Shown here piece after piece: positions 34,175-42,448 of a stretch of DNA of 64,000 nucleotides (position 1 is its first letter; each line of letters begins with the position of its first letter). Source of the stretch: Sphingobacterium sp. B16(2022) (GTDB lineage: Bacteria; Bacteroidota; Bacteroidia; Sphingobacteriales; Sphingobacteriaceae); assembly GCF_012030425.1 (NCBI RefSeq), contig NZ_JAAUVN010000003.1:248001-312000 (forward strand), in the 5' to 3' direction. Under the pieces are notes generated by a model that worked only from the letters and a program-made list of their open reading frames with translations, searched no databases and was not told the DNA's origin. The position numbers were made by a program, and so were the translations under genes.

Positions 34175-34744
34175 ATGCACGAAATTGAACCTTTTTACAA
34201 TTGGAGACATGATTATATCGCATCGGAAGATGAACAGTCTCCTTTTTACGGAACGATATATAATGAATTTGAATACGACAAACAGATTTATAATTTCCTT
34301 TTACACCCCCAGTGGGACGACTTTGGTTCACATACTTTATATTTGAAAGTACTATTTGTAGACTATGACAAGCAATTTTGCATCATCGAACTGATAGGCG
34401 AATGGAATGATGCCATTGATAATGATATTATGATTCTGAAGCGTGAAGTGATTGATTTGATGATCGCTTCGGGTATTAATCATTTTATATTAATTGGTGA
34501 AAATATTCTTAATTTTCATGCTTCGGATGATACTTATTATGAAGAATGGTTTCAGGATATTGATGATGGTTGGATAGCTGCTGTTAATTTTAGGACACAT
34601 GTCATCACAGAATTTATGCAAAATAATATTGATTATTATATCAATTTTGGAGGAAACCTCAATGATCTTTCTTGGCGTACCCTAAAACCAATCCAAGTTT
34701 TCCATCATATCAATGAACAATTAACCAAACGATTGAATGGTTAA
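34175..34744 (+). CDS. Conserved-looking acidic protein of unknown function
   Basis: A 189 aa soluble protein with no signal peptide, membrane helix or family I recognise. It is rich in acidic and aromatic residues (DDTYYEEWFQDIDDGWIAAVNF; NIDYYINFGG). Codon use looks like that of its neighbours, and the frame has no rival, so it is a real gene. The pattern of alternating beta strands and one central helix (IMILKREVIDLMIASGINHFILIGENILNF) suggests an alpha/beta fold. It lies between the divergent S41 protease gene and fumC, with its own spacer on both sides. Confidence 0.75.
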   Translation: MHEIEPFYNWRHDYIASEDEQSPFYGTIYNEFEYDKQIYNFLLHPQWDDFGSHTLYLKVLFVDYDKQFCIIELIGEWNDAIDNDIMILKREVIDLMIASGINHFILIGENILNFHASDDTYYEEWFQDIDDGWIAAVNFRTHVITEFMQNNIDYYINFGGNLNDLSWRTLKPIQVFHHINEQLTKRLNG

Positions 34745-34820
34745 TAACATTTGAAGATACTATGACATTCAAATTTTACTAAGATGAAGTGTTTGAATGC
34801 CTGTTCTCTATATTTTTACT

Positions 34821-34828
34821 TAACTTTG
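34821..34828 (+). promoter_or_regulatory. TAnnTTTG -7-like element of fumC
   Basis: TAACTTTG lies 24 bp before the fumC ATG. A TTTG at 34792-34795 is 25 bp upstream of it, longer than the usual 19-21 bp. Confidence 0.5.
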
Positions 34829-34852
34829 TTATATTAAAAAAAATCAAACGCT

Positions 34853-36250
34853 ATGTCATTTAGAATAGAAAAAGATACCATGGGTGAAGTTCAAGTACCT
34901 GCAGATAAATACTGGGGTGCTCAAACTGAACGTTCACGCAATAATTTCAAAATTGGTCCTGCTGCATCTATGCCACATGAAATTATCGAAGGTTTTGCTT
35001 ACTTAAAAAAAGCTGCTGCTTATGCAAATGCTGAATTAGGTGTATTACCTATTGAGAAACGTGATGCTATTGCTGCAGTTTGTGATGAGATCTTAGCTGG
35101 TAAATTGGACGATCAATTTCCATTGGTAATCTGGCAAACAGGCTCGGGAACTCAATCTAACATGAATTTAAATGAAGTAATTGCAAACCGTGCTCAGGTA
35201 TTAGCTGGTTTCAAAATTGGAGAAGGTGAGCCTGTATTAAAAGCGAATGATGATGTGAACAAATCACAATCTTCTAATGACACCTACCCTACTGGAATGC
35301 ACATAGCGGCCTATAAAGCAGTTGTTGAAGTAACAATTCCTGGTGTTGAAAAACTACGTGATACATTAGCAAAAAAATCTGCTGAATTCATGAATGTTGT
35401 TAAAATTGGCCGTACTCACTTAATGGATGCAACTCCTTTAACATTGGGTCAAGAATTATCAGGCTATGTAGCACAGTTGAATTATGGTATCAAAGCTGTT
35501 AAAAATACTTTAGCGCATTTGGCAGAAGTAGCATTAGGTGGTACTGCAGTTGGTACGGGATTAAATACACCTGCTGGATATGATGTCCTGGTAGCAAAAT
35601 ATATCGCTGAATTTACTGGTCATCCTTTCATTACTGCTGAGAATAAATTTGAAGCTTTAGCTGCGCATGATGCCATTGTTGAATCACACGGATCATTAAA
35701 ACAATTAGCAGTTTCGTTAAATAAAATTGCTAACGATATCCGCATGTTGGCATCTGGCCCTCGCTCTGGTATTGGTGAAATTATTATTCCTGAAAATGAA
35801 CCTGGTTCTTCAATCATGCCTGGAAAAGTTAACCCTACTCAATGTGAGGCTTTAACAATGGTTGCTGCTCAGGTAATGGGTAATGATGTTGCTATTACTA
35901 TCGGTGGTACTCAAGGTCACTATGAATTGAACGTATTCAAACCTTTAATGGCGTCTAACTTTTTACAATCAGCTCGATTAATCGGAGATGCTTGTGTATC
36001 ATTTGAAGAGCACTGTGCAAGTGGTATTGAACCAAATTATGCTCGTATTAAAGAATTAGTTGATAACTCTTTGATGTTGGTAACGGCTTTGAATACTAAA
36101 ATAGGCTACTACAAATCGGCAGAAATTGCACAGACAGCACATAAAAATAACTCGACATTAAAAGAAACGGCTATTGCATTAGGATATGTAACTGCTGCAG
36201 AATTTGACGAGTGGGTAAAACCTGAAGAAATGGTAGGTAGCTTAAAATAA
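34853..36250 (+). CDS. fumC: Fumarate hydratase class II
   Basis: Iron-independent fumarase of the TCA cycle, turning fumarate into L-malate. The 465 aa protein matches family length and shows the superfamily signature GSSIMPGKVNPTQCEA, the substrate-site motifs SGTQSNMNLNEVIANRA, KSQSSNDTYPTGMHIAA and GRTHLMDATPLTLGQELSGY, and GGTAVGTGLNTP. The C-terminus includes LVTALNTKIGYYKSAEIAQTAHKNNSTLKE. The next gene, a small lipoprotein, begins 4 nt after its stop and is therefore probably translated from the same mRNA. Confidence 0.98.
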   Translation: MSFRIEKDTMGEVQVPADKYWGAQTERSRNNFKIGPAASMPHEIIEGFAYLKKAAAYANAELGVLPIEKRDAIAAVCDEILAGKLDDQFPLVIWQTGSGTQSNMNLNEVIANRAQVLAGFKIGEGEPVLKANDDVNKSQSSNDTYPTGMHIAAYKAVVEVTIPGVEKLRDTLAKKSAEFMNVVKIGRTHLMDATPLTLGQELSGYVAQLNYGIKAVKNTLAHLAEVALGGTAVGTGLNTPAGYDVLVAKYIAEFTGHPFITAENKFEALAAHDAIVESHGSLKQLAVSLNKIANDIRMLASGPRSGIGEIIIPENEPGSSIMPGKVNPTQCEALTMVAAQVMGNDVAITIGGTQGHYELNVFKPLMASNFLQSARLIGDACVSFEEHCASGIEPNYARIKELVDNSLMLVTALNTKIGYYKSAEIAQTAHKNNSTLKETAIALGYVTAAEFDEWVKPEEMVGSLK

Positions 36251-36254
36251 GGCT

Positions 36255-36785
36255 ATGATTCCATTTTTAAATAAATTAAAAAATATCAAAGCATACCTAT
36301 TTTTAGCAATGGGTATGCTTTTGCTATTTGGAAGTTGCAAATTCAATTCGGAAATGCAATCTGAGGGTGCTGGTTATTTGCAAGGGGAATGGAAACAAGA
36401 CAGTATTGCCGACCAAGATCAAATGTTGCAATATACGCTCACGGATTTCCGTTTTACCTGTGACTCCATTTATGCACGCATGTATGTCCATGCTAAAACA
36501 AAGCAGATATCGGATAGCTGTTACAATAATGGGTCTTGGATCGAATATGCTAAAGGTATTTATGTTGTACGTGGTGACAGTGTCATTGTCGATGGTATAT
36601 ACGTCAAAGAAAATGGCAAACAAAAAGTATCTGGTTGCTATCGCCAAGGTCAATATTTACCAAGGTTTAAAGTTGCTTTCCACTCTAAAGATTCTCTAGT
36701 ATTAGAAAATAAATATGATCAGCGTCCTATCATATTACGTAAAACAAAGGATGTAATTTGTGTCCCGCAGAAACGCTGGCAATAA
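36255..36785 (+). CDS. Small lipoprotein downstream of fumC
   Basis: A 176 aa protein with a lipoprotein signal: hydrophobic stretch YLFLAMGMLLLFGSC with lipid-carrying Cys28. The mature part is beta-rich, resembling a lipocalin-like meander (GYLQGEWKQDSIADQDQMLQYTLTDFRFTCDSIYARM..., ISDSCYNNGSWIEYAKGIYVVRGDSVIVDGIYVKENGKQKVSGCYRQG), with three cysteines in the mature chain. Function is unknown. Only 4 nt separate it from fumC, so it probably rides on the fumC transcript; I see no metabolic reason for the link. A terminator follows. Confidence 0.75.
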   Translation: MIPFLNKLKNIKAYLFLAMGMLLLFGSCKFNSEMQSEGAGYLQGEWKQDSIADQDQMLQYTLTDFRFTCDSIYARMYVHAKTKQISDSCYNNGSWIEYAKGIYVVRGDSVIVDGIYVKENGKQKVSGCYRQGQYLPRFKVAFHSKDSLVLENKYDQRPIILRKTKDVICVPQKRWQ

Positions 36786-36801
36786 AAAAGAATAAACATG
36801 T

Positions 36802-36830
36802 AGCCATTTAATTTTTTAAATGGCTTTTTC
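36802..36830 (+). terminator. Hairpin terminator after fumC-lipoprotein pair
   Basis: AGCCATTTAA (36802-36811) pairs with TTAAATGGCT (36816-36825) around a T4 loop, followed by T4. Confidence 0.85.
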
Positions 36831-36870
36831 TATCATTAACGACACGCTCGTCACTATCTGAGCAAAAAAT

Positions 36871-38040
36871 ATGAATAAAGGAATTATTGCATTGGCATTT
36901 GGAGGTCTCGCTATAGGAATGACAGAATTTTCTATGATGGGAATCTTACCAGACATCGCAAAAGACTTAAATATCGATATTCCAACAGCTGCCCATTTAA
37001 TAGCACTTTATGCTATCGGTGTTGTTGTTGGTGCCCCTACATTAGTACTATTATCTGGAAAATACCCTCCTAAAAACGTTTTACTTTTTTTAATGGTTCT
37101 ATTTTTCATTTTTAATGGATTATTTGCTATATCTCCTACCCATTTTACTATGCAACTTTCCAGATTTATGTCCGGTTTGCCACATGGAGCTTTCTTTGGT
37201 GTAGGTTCTGTTGTTGCAGCTAGATTAGCTCCTAAAGGTAAAGAGGCGCAGGCAATATCGATTATGTTTACAGGTATGACGATTGCTAATTTAGCAGGTG
37301 TGCCTTTAGGAACATATATCGGACATCATTACTCTTGGCGCATTACCTATGGTGTCATCAGTGTACTAGGCCTCCTGACATTTTTAATGATTTATCTTTG
37401 GTTACCAAAAATTGAATCTTCTAAACAAAATAATATCTTAGCACAGGTAAGTTTTTTCAAAAAGCAAGAAGCATGGCTACTGATGGCAATTATTGCAATC
37501 GGAACTGGAGGTCTTTTTGCTTGGATCAGCTATATTGCTCCATTGGTTACAAATGTATCTGGACTTGACCCTAATCGTGTGCCTATTATTATGATTTTAA
37601 TCGGTATAGGTATGTTTTTTGGAAATTTATTGGGTGGAAAAATGGCTGATACCATCTCTCCGACAAAAGCGGCCATTGCTAGTTTTAGTGCTATGGCGAT
37701 ATGTTTAGTCTTTGTTTATTTTGTTTCACCATTTCAATGGTCAGCATACATTATGGCCTTTATTACGGGTTTGGTTTCTTTTACAATAGGTCCACCTACA
37801 CAGATGATGTTGATCCGCACTGCTAAAGGTGCTGAAACTTTGGCTGCAGCGGGTGGTCAGGCAGCATTCAACTTGGGTAATACTTTAGGAGCTTATTTAG
37901 GAGGTATACCCATTACATATGGCTTAATGTATAATACTCCTTCTTTAGTAGGTGTTGGAATGGCCACTATAGGAGCTTTACTTGCTTGTGTATTCTTGGT
38001 TCAATTTGTACAAAAGAACAGAATCCCAAGTGCAGACTAA
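36871..38040 (+). CDS. MFS transporter, AraJ-like drug/sugar efflux family
   Basis: Twelve-helix major facilitator protein of 389 aa, similar to the AraJ/PbuE group of exporters. Visible are the opening ALAFGGLAIGMTEFSMMGILPDIAKDLNI, the loop 2-3 area ALYAIGVVVGAPTLVLLSGKYPPKNVL, and helix 4-5 SRFMSGLPHGAFFGVGSVVAARLA. The classical GxxxDRxGRR loop is weakened, as is common in this subgroup. The substrate cannot be read from the sequence. The acyltransferase gene begins 8 nt after the stop, so the two are probably co-expressed. Confidence 0.88.
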   Translation: MNKGIIALAFGGLAIGMTEFSMMGILPDIAKDLNIDIPTAAHLIALYAIGVVVGAPTLVLLSGKYPPKNVLLFLMVLFFIFNGLFAISPTHFTMQLSRFMSGLPHGAFFGVGSVVAARLAPKGKEAQAISIMFTGMTIANLAGVPLGTYIGHHYSWRITYGVISVLGLLTFLMIYLWLPKIESSKQNNILAQVSFFKKQEAWLLMAIIAIGTGGLFAWISYIAPLVTNVSGLDPNRVPIIMILIGIGMFFGNLLGGKMADTISPTKAAIASFSAMAICLVFVYFVSPFQWSAYIMAFITGLVSFTIGPPTQMMLIRTAKGAETLAAAGGQAAFNLGNTLGAYLGGIPITYGLMYNTPSLVGVGMATIGALLACVFLVQFVQKNRIPSAD

Positions 38041-38048
38041 CAGATAAT

Positions 38049-39041
38049 ATGACTGAAAAACTTAGCTATATCAGTGTCCTTCGAATTATTGCTACCATTG
38101 CAGTTATCGCGATACACGCATCTTCTGGTTACTTAAATAGTACTGATATAGCTGGGTTTGACTGGAAATATGCAAATCTGATAAATAGTTTCACTCGATT
38201 CTCTGTTCCCATATTTGTGATGCTTTCTGGGGCTCTCCTGCTGACGAAAGAAGAACATACAGGACAGTTTTATAAAAAAAGACTCCTTAAGATTTTTTAT
38301 CCCTTTCTTTTTTGGACTATTATTTACTTTTTTTATAACACGAATGTGCTGGAATTAAATATAGACCAATTGATCTCTACATTGGTCTATAGACTCAAAA
38401 ACGGTGCGAACGCACATCTTTGGTATCTCTATATGATCATGGGTCTATACCTTGCTATTCCTTTTCTTCAAAAGATCGTAAAGCATTCATCTATGAGAGA
38501 ACTGGAGATTTTTTTAGTTTTATGGTTTATAACGCTGTTTATATTCAACAAAAACTTTTCAACCTATCTACCAAAATTCGATCTTACATTTTTTTCGAGT
38601 TATACAGGGTACTTGATCTTAGGTTATTATTTGAAGGTAAAAGATTTTAGTGGGATAAAATGGTGGTGTTTGTTTTTATTTATCATGGCTGCATTGGGAA
38701 CAGCTTATTTTACTTATGAAATGAGTTTAAGCGCACATGAATTTCGTCCACTTTTATACGGTTATTTGTCACCGAATACAGTCCTTATTGCTACCGGCAT
38801 ATTTATATTCATCAAAACAATATCGAGTGATCTAAAACTTCCCCAGTGGGCAGTATGGATCGATCAATATAGTTTTGGAATATATCTCTGCCATATCCTG
38901 ATTTTAAACTATGTACATCCGATATTACCCGTGGGCACATTTTTAAAGATTCCTTTAGCAACTTTTGTTACACTTGCCATCAGTATTATGGTTATATACG
39001 GTATTCGCAAAATTCCTTTTGGCAAATACATTTCTGGTTAA
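38049..39041 (+). CDS. Acyltransferase 3 family membrane protein
   Basis: An integral membrane O-acyltransferase of the OatA/WecH/NodX type (330 aa, about ten helices). The N-terminus SYISVLRIIATIAVIAIHASSGY carries the conserved Arg and the His proposed as catalytic, followed by NSFTRFSVPIFVMLSGALLL, a family hallmark. It has no SGNH domain at the C-terminus. ATG 38049 is chosen; an earlier in-frame start at 37986 would lie inside the MFS gene and has no family match. Likely role is O-acetylation of a surface or peptidoglycan sugar; the acceptor is unknown. Converges on the DUF3127 gene with a shared terminator. Confidence 0.88.
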   Translation: MTEKLSYISVLRIIATIAVIAIHASSGYLNSTDIAGFDWKYANLINSFTRFSVPIFVMLSGALLLTKEEHTGQFYKKRLLKIFYPFLFWTIIYFFYNTNVLELNIDQLISTLVYRLKNGANAHLWYLYMIMGLYLAIPFLQKIVKHSSMRELEIFLVLWFITLFIFNKNFSTYLPKFDLTFFSSYTGYLILGYYLKVKDFSGIKWWCLFLFIMAALGTAYFTYEMSLSAHEFRPLLYGYLSPNTVLIATGIFIFIKTISSDLKLPQWAVWIDQYSFGIYLCHILILNYVHPILPVGTFLKIPLATFVTLAISIMVIYGIRKIPFGKYISG

Positions 39042-39042
39042 T

Positions 39043-39083
39043 AAAAAAGCTTCAATAAGCGCAGGGCGAATTGAAGCTTTTTT
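39043..39083. terminator. Bidirectional terminator between acyltransferase and DUF3127 genes
   Basis: AAAAAAGCTTCAAT (39043-39056) pairs with ATTGAAGCTTTTTT (39070-39083) around a 13-nt loop. Confidence 0.88.
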
Positions 39084-39104
39084 ATATTTGAGATTCGCGT
39101 AAGA

Positions 39105-39479
39105 CTAGAAAGGTAAATCGTCGTCGTCATTTGATCCTGATAAATCAACTGGAGCTGGCATTTCAGCATAACCTGGAGCAGGAGCTGAAGCAGCAGTATT
39201 TGCTAATTTAGTAACTCTCCAAGCAACTAATGAATTGAAGTATGTTGTTACACCTTCTTTATTTGTCCAAGGACGACCACGTAAATTGAAAGAAACTTCA
39301 ATTTCTTCACCTACAGTCAAACCATCAAAAATTGATGTTCTGTCTTGAGTAGCTTCAAAGCGAATATATTCAACAAACTGCGGATTTTCAGCGTAAGCCA
39401 CGATTATATCACGCTTCTTAAATGACTCTGTTACTTGTTGCGTAGCACCTATTTCGTGTACTTTTCCTCTAATTTCCAT
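39105..39479 (-). CDS. DUF3127 protein, SSB-like OB-fold
   Basis: A small (124 aa) cytoplasmic protein of the DUF3127 family, common in Bacteroidota. It opens MEIRGKVHEIGATQQVTESFKKRDIIVAYAENPQFVEYIRFEATQDRTS and has VGEEIEVSFNLRGRPWTNKEGVTTYFNSLVAWRV, which resembles a single-stranded-DNA-binding OB fold. The tail is Ala/Pro-rich and ends in an acidic tip SNDDDDLPF that looks exactly like the C-terminal tip with which SSB recruits partners. A role in binding single-stranded DNA or RNA is thus inferred. The start 39479 gives the conserved N-terminus. Confidence 0.87.
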   Translation of the reverse strand: MEIRGKVHEIGATQQVTESFKKRDIIVAYAENPQFVEYIRFEATQDRTSIFDGLTVGEEIEVSFNLRGRPWTNKEGVTTYFNSLVAWRVTKLANTAASAPAPGYAEMPAPVDLSGSNDDDDLPF

Positions 39480-39531
39480 AATCAAAAATATTAAACCGTA
39501 AAAATAAGCATTTTTTGAGTAAGAGATTAAC

Positions 39532-39539
39532 TAACTTTG
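39532..39539 (+). promoter_or_regulatory. TAnnTTTG -7-like element of the RNA methyltransferase gene
   Basis: TAACTTTG lies 10 bp before ATG 39550 in the divergent spacer with the DUF3127 gene. Confidence 0.4.
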
Positions 39540-39549
39540 TACAAATATT

Positions 39550-40731
39550 ATGGAAGTTTTCAACACCCCCAATAAAATCATCATCACTTGCAATAAGCGA
39601 CTTTCTCCTTATTTGCAACAAGAAGTCGAAGAACTTGGCTTCGAGATCAAACGTTCTTTCTCTACTGGTGTAGAATTATTTAACACCTTGAATGAAACGA
39701 TTAAGTTAAATTTGAATTTGCGCACTGCTTCTCAGATTCTTTATTCGATAAAAGAATTTAAAGCGTCCAACCCTCAGGAACTATACGATGAACTGAAAGA
39801 CATCGCATGGGAAGAGCTTATTGCTTTTGACGGCTATTTTTCTGTGACTTCAAATGTCGATAACGAAACAATCACGACACCTTTATTTGCGAATTTGAAA
39901 GTTAAGGATGCCATAGTTGATCGTATCAAAGAAAAAAAGGACATTCGCCCAAATTCGGGTTCTGATTCAAACAAAGCTGTTATACATCTGTATTGGAAAG
40001 ATGATCGCGCAGAAGTTTTTATCGATTCTTCCGGTGAAACACTAGCGAAACATGGTTATCGTAAACACCCTGGAAAGGCACCAATGTTAGAAGCACTTGC
40101 TGCTGGTACTATTCTTGCAACGAAATGGGATGGTCTATCATCTTTTGTCAACCCAATGTGTGGTTCTGGTACTTTAGCTATTGAAGCAGCATTGATCGCG
40201 ACCAACCGTCGTCCTGGTCTTTACCGCATGAACTATTCGTTTATGCATTTCATTGGTTACGATGAAGAAGTCTTTTTTCAAGAAAGAAGAAATCTTAAAG
40301 AACAGGTCAATAAGAAAGCAAATCCGAAGATAATTGCTTCAGATCTTTCGCAACAGGCGGTAGATATTGCGATCATGAATGCCAAGACTGCTGGTGTAGA
40401 TCAGCTTATTGATTTTCAAGTTTGTGATTTTGCTGACACAACTGTACCACAAGAAGAAAAAGGAATTGCTATATTTAACCCGGAATATGGTGAACGCCTT
40501 GGTAATCATAGTCAATTGGAATTAACATATAAACGTGTAGGTGACTTTCTAAAACAAAACTGCAAGGGTTATAAAGGTTACATTTTTACTGGAAATCCGG
40601 ATCTTGCCAAAAAGATAGGCTTACGGGCTTCTAGAAAAGTTGAATTTTATAACGGTAAATTAGATTGTCGTTTATTAGAATACGAATTATACGAGGGAAC
40701 TCGCGAAAAACCAAAAGTAATTTATGAATAA
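39550..40731 (+). CDS. THUMP-domain class I RNA methyltransferase (RlmL N-terminal type)
   Basis: Predicted 23S rRNA guanine-N2 methyltransferase related to the N-terminal half of E. coli RlmL. THUMP RNA-binding domain in residues 45-155, then a Rossmann methyltransferase: HKHPGK-like motif YRKHPGKAPMLEALAAGT, SAM site NPMCGSGTLAIEAALIA, and ASDLSQQAVDIA. The catalytic motif reads FNPEYGERLG, where E. coli RlmL has NPPYGERL, so the second Pro is Glu. The 393 aa length shows no fused RlmK half. Overlaps the HD-domain gene by 8 bp. Confidence 0.88.
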   Translation: MEVFNTPNKIIITCNKRLSPYLQQEVEELGFEIKRSFSTGVELFNTLNETIKLNLNLRTASQILYSIKEFKASNPQELYDELKDIAWEELIAFDGYFSVTSNVDNETITTPLFANLKVKDAIVDRIKEKKDIRPNSGSDSNKAVIHLYWKDDRAEVFIDSSGETLAKHGYRKHPGKAPMLEALAAGTILATKWDGLSSFVNPMCGSGTLAIEAALIATNRRPGLYRMNYSFMHFIGYDEEVFFQERRNLKEQVNKKANPKIIASDLSQQAVDIAIMNAKTAGVDQLIDFQVCDFADTTVPQEEKGIAIFNPEYGERLGNHSQLELTYKRVGDFLKQNCKGYKGYIFTGNPDLAKKIGLRASRKVEFYNGKLDCRLLEYELYEGTREKPKVIYE

Positions 40732-41371
40732 GATTATTGAAAGTACGGTTGCATTTGTACAGGACAGATTAAAATTTGCTGAATCTGGTCATGATTGGTC
40801 TCATATCCAACGTGTATGGAACAACACAAAATTAATTCTTCAAACTGAAGAGGCGGATTACCAAACTTGCGAACTAGCCGCTTTATTACATGATATTGCT
40901 GATAGCAAATTTCACGATGGAGATGAAACGATAGGCCCTCGTGTTGCTGGTGAATTTTTAACCTCTATAGGCGTTGATAAAGACGTAATTGAACATGTTG
41001 AAAAAATTATTTTAAACATGTCTTTTAAGGCAAGTCTTGGCGAAATCGTTTTTCATTCTAAGGAACTTGAGATTGTTCAGGATGCTGATCGTTTGGATGC
41101 AATAGGTGCAATTGGTGTTGCTCGAGCATTCAACTATGGTGGTCATAAAAACAGAGAAATGTATAATCCGAATGTCCCTGTTCAAGAATATCAGGACAAG
41201 GAAAGCTACAAACATTCTGAAGCACCGACAATTAATCATTTTCACGAAAAGCTTTTATTGCTTAAAGATAAAATGAATACCAAAGCCGCTCAAGCTATCG
41301 CTGAAAAAAGACATGAATTTATGCTTTCTTTTTTAGATGAATTTTATGCTGAGTGGGAAGGTAAACGATAA
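40724..41371 (+). CDS. HD-domain phosphohydrolase
   Basis: A 215 aa metal-dependent HD hydrolase related to the YedJ group. The metal ligands are visible: His in ESGHDWSHIQRVW, the HD pair in ALLHDIADSKFHDG, and the later Asp in IVQDADRLDAIGAIGVARAF. Such proteins act on nucleotides or related phosphates, but the substrate is unknown. The first 8 bp overlap the RNA methyltransferase gene, so translation is coupled. A terminator follows. Confidence 0.9.
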   Translation: MNKIIESTVAFVQDRLKFAESGHDWSHIQRVWNNTKLILQTEEADYQTCELAALLHDIADSKFHDGDETIGPRVAGEFLTSIGVDKDVIEHVEKIILNMSFKASLGEIVFHSKELEIVQDADRLDAIGAIGVARAFNYGGHKNREMYNPNVPVQEYQDKESYKHSEAPTINHFHEKLLLLKDKMNTKAAQAIAEKRHEFMLSFLDEFYAEWEGKR

Positions 41372-41412
41372 TTATAATAAAACTTAATATTTCCTTAACT
41401 CGGAAATTACAC

Positions 41413-41454
41413 AAAAATGGTACTTTCGATAATTATCGAGGTACCATTTTTTTT
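41413..41454 (+). terminator. Hairpin terminator with nested palindrome after HD gene
   Basis: AAAAATGGTAC (41413-41423) pairs with GTACCATTTTT (41441-41451) and T3 follows. The apex TCGATAATTATCGA is itself a perfect palindrome, so the stem can continue almost to the tip. Confidence 0.9.
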
Positions 41455-41623
41455 GTTTAAATTTAGTCTGTAAAACTAAGCCCGTAATAAATTGCAATCT
41501 ATGCGAACAGGTTATGATCGCTTATTTTTTATATTTAAAACAAAAAGAGCTCGTAGGCTCCTAAGTAAAACAAAGTATTCGTCTATACCAGAAAACATGA
41601 ATACTACTTTATATTTATATCCG

Positions 41624-42391
41624 ATGAAAAAAACAGTTTTTGTAATCCTTGCCACTATGGCCGTTATGGGAATCACTGAAGTAAATGCTCAAACCAAAAT
41701 CATTGCTCACCGTGGAGCTTTTAAAAACACGAAAGTTCCGGAAAATTCAATTGCTTCGTTAAAAGCCGCTAAGGATTTAAATCTCTGGGGTTCGGAATAT
41801 GATGTACATCTTACAAAGGATAATGTACTTGTTGTCAATCATGATAATGATTTTTACGGAATAGATATTGCGACCGCTACTTACCAGGAGTTATTGGCCA
41901 AAAGCCATCCAAATGGAGAGAAAATTCCTACTTTGGAGGAATATATCAAAGCAGGGTTAAAGCTTAAAGGTTTAAAATTAATTCTTGAATTGAAGACTAA
42001 TAAACTAGGACTGGAACGTACTTTGGAGGCTACTGAAAAAGCTGTCGCTTTAGTAAAAGAATTAAAAGCTGAAAAAGTAACTGAATATATTGCTTTCAGT
42101 TATGATGCTTGTAAAAAGATCCATGAACTTGATCCTAAAGCTAAGGTAGCCTATTTAAATGGCGATATTGCTCCTGATCAAATTAAAAAGGATGGTTTAA
42201 CGGGTATTGATTATCATCTTAGTGTTTTCACGAAAAACCCAACCTGGTTACAAGAATCAAAAGCATTAAAGCTGACGACAAATGCTTGGACAGTTAATAA
42301 AGAAGATGATATGAAATCTCTGATCAGTCAAAAGATTGATTACATTACAACGAATGAACCTGAGCTTTTAAAGACTTTACTCAAAAAATAA
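41624..42391 (+). CDS. Secreted glycerophosphodiester phosphodiesterase
   Basis: Hydrolyses glycerophosphodiesters to glycerol 3-phosphate and an alcohol, in the periplasm. Signal peptide MKKTVFVILATMAVMGITEVNAQ; then the GDPD motifs IAHRGAFKNTKVPENSIAS, WGSEYDVHLTKDNVLVVNHD and ILELKTNK. A 255 aa protein, the minimal length for a TIM-barrel GDPD. Longer in-frame starts at 41492 and 41588 add a basic stretch with no family match; ATG 41624 opens the signal peptide. It is followed 57 bp later by a secreted EEP hydrolase; together they look like a small phosphate-ester scavenging pair. Confidence 0.91.
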   Translation: MKKTVFVILATMAVMGITEVNAQTKIIAHRGAFKNTKVPENSIASLKAAKDLNLWGSEYDVHLTKDNVLVVNHDNDFYGIDIATATYQELLAKSHPNGEKIPTLEEYIKAGLKLKGLKLILELKTNKLGLERTLEATEKAVALVKELKAEKVTEYIAFSYDACKKIHELDPKAKVAYLNGDIAPDQIKKDGLTGIDYHLSVFTKNPTWLQESKALKLTTNAWTVNKEDDMKSLISQKIDYITTNEPELLKTLLKK

Positions 42392-42448
42392 TTAACCTTG
42401 TATAGCAGTTCATATATATGAACAACACATTTATAAAAAAATAAGTTA

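Noticed and set aside
36328..36699. Overlapping 123-codon plus-strand frame within the lipoprotein gene behind fumC
   Set aside because: The frame starting at 36255 has a proper lipoprotein signal; the other is an out-of-frame shadow.
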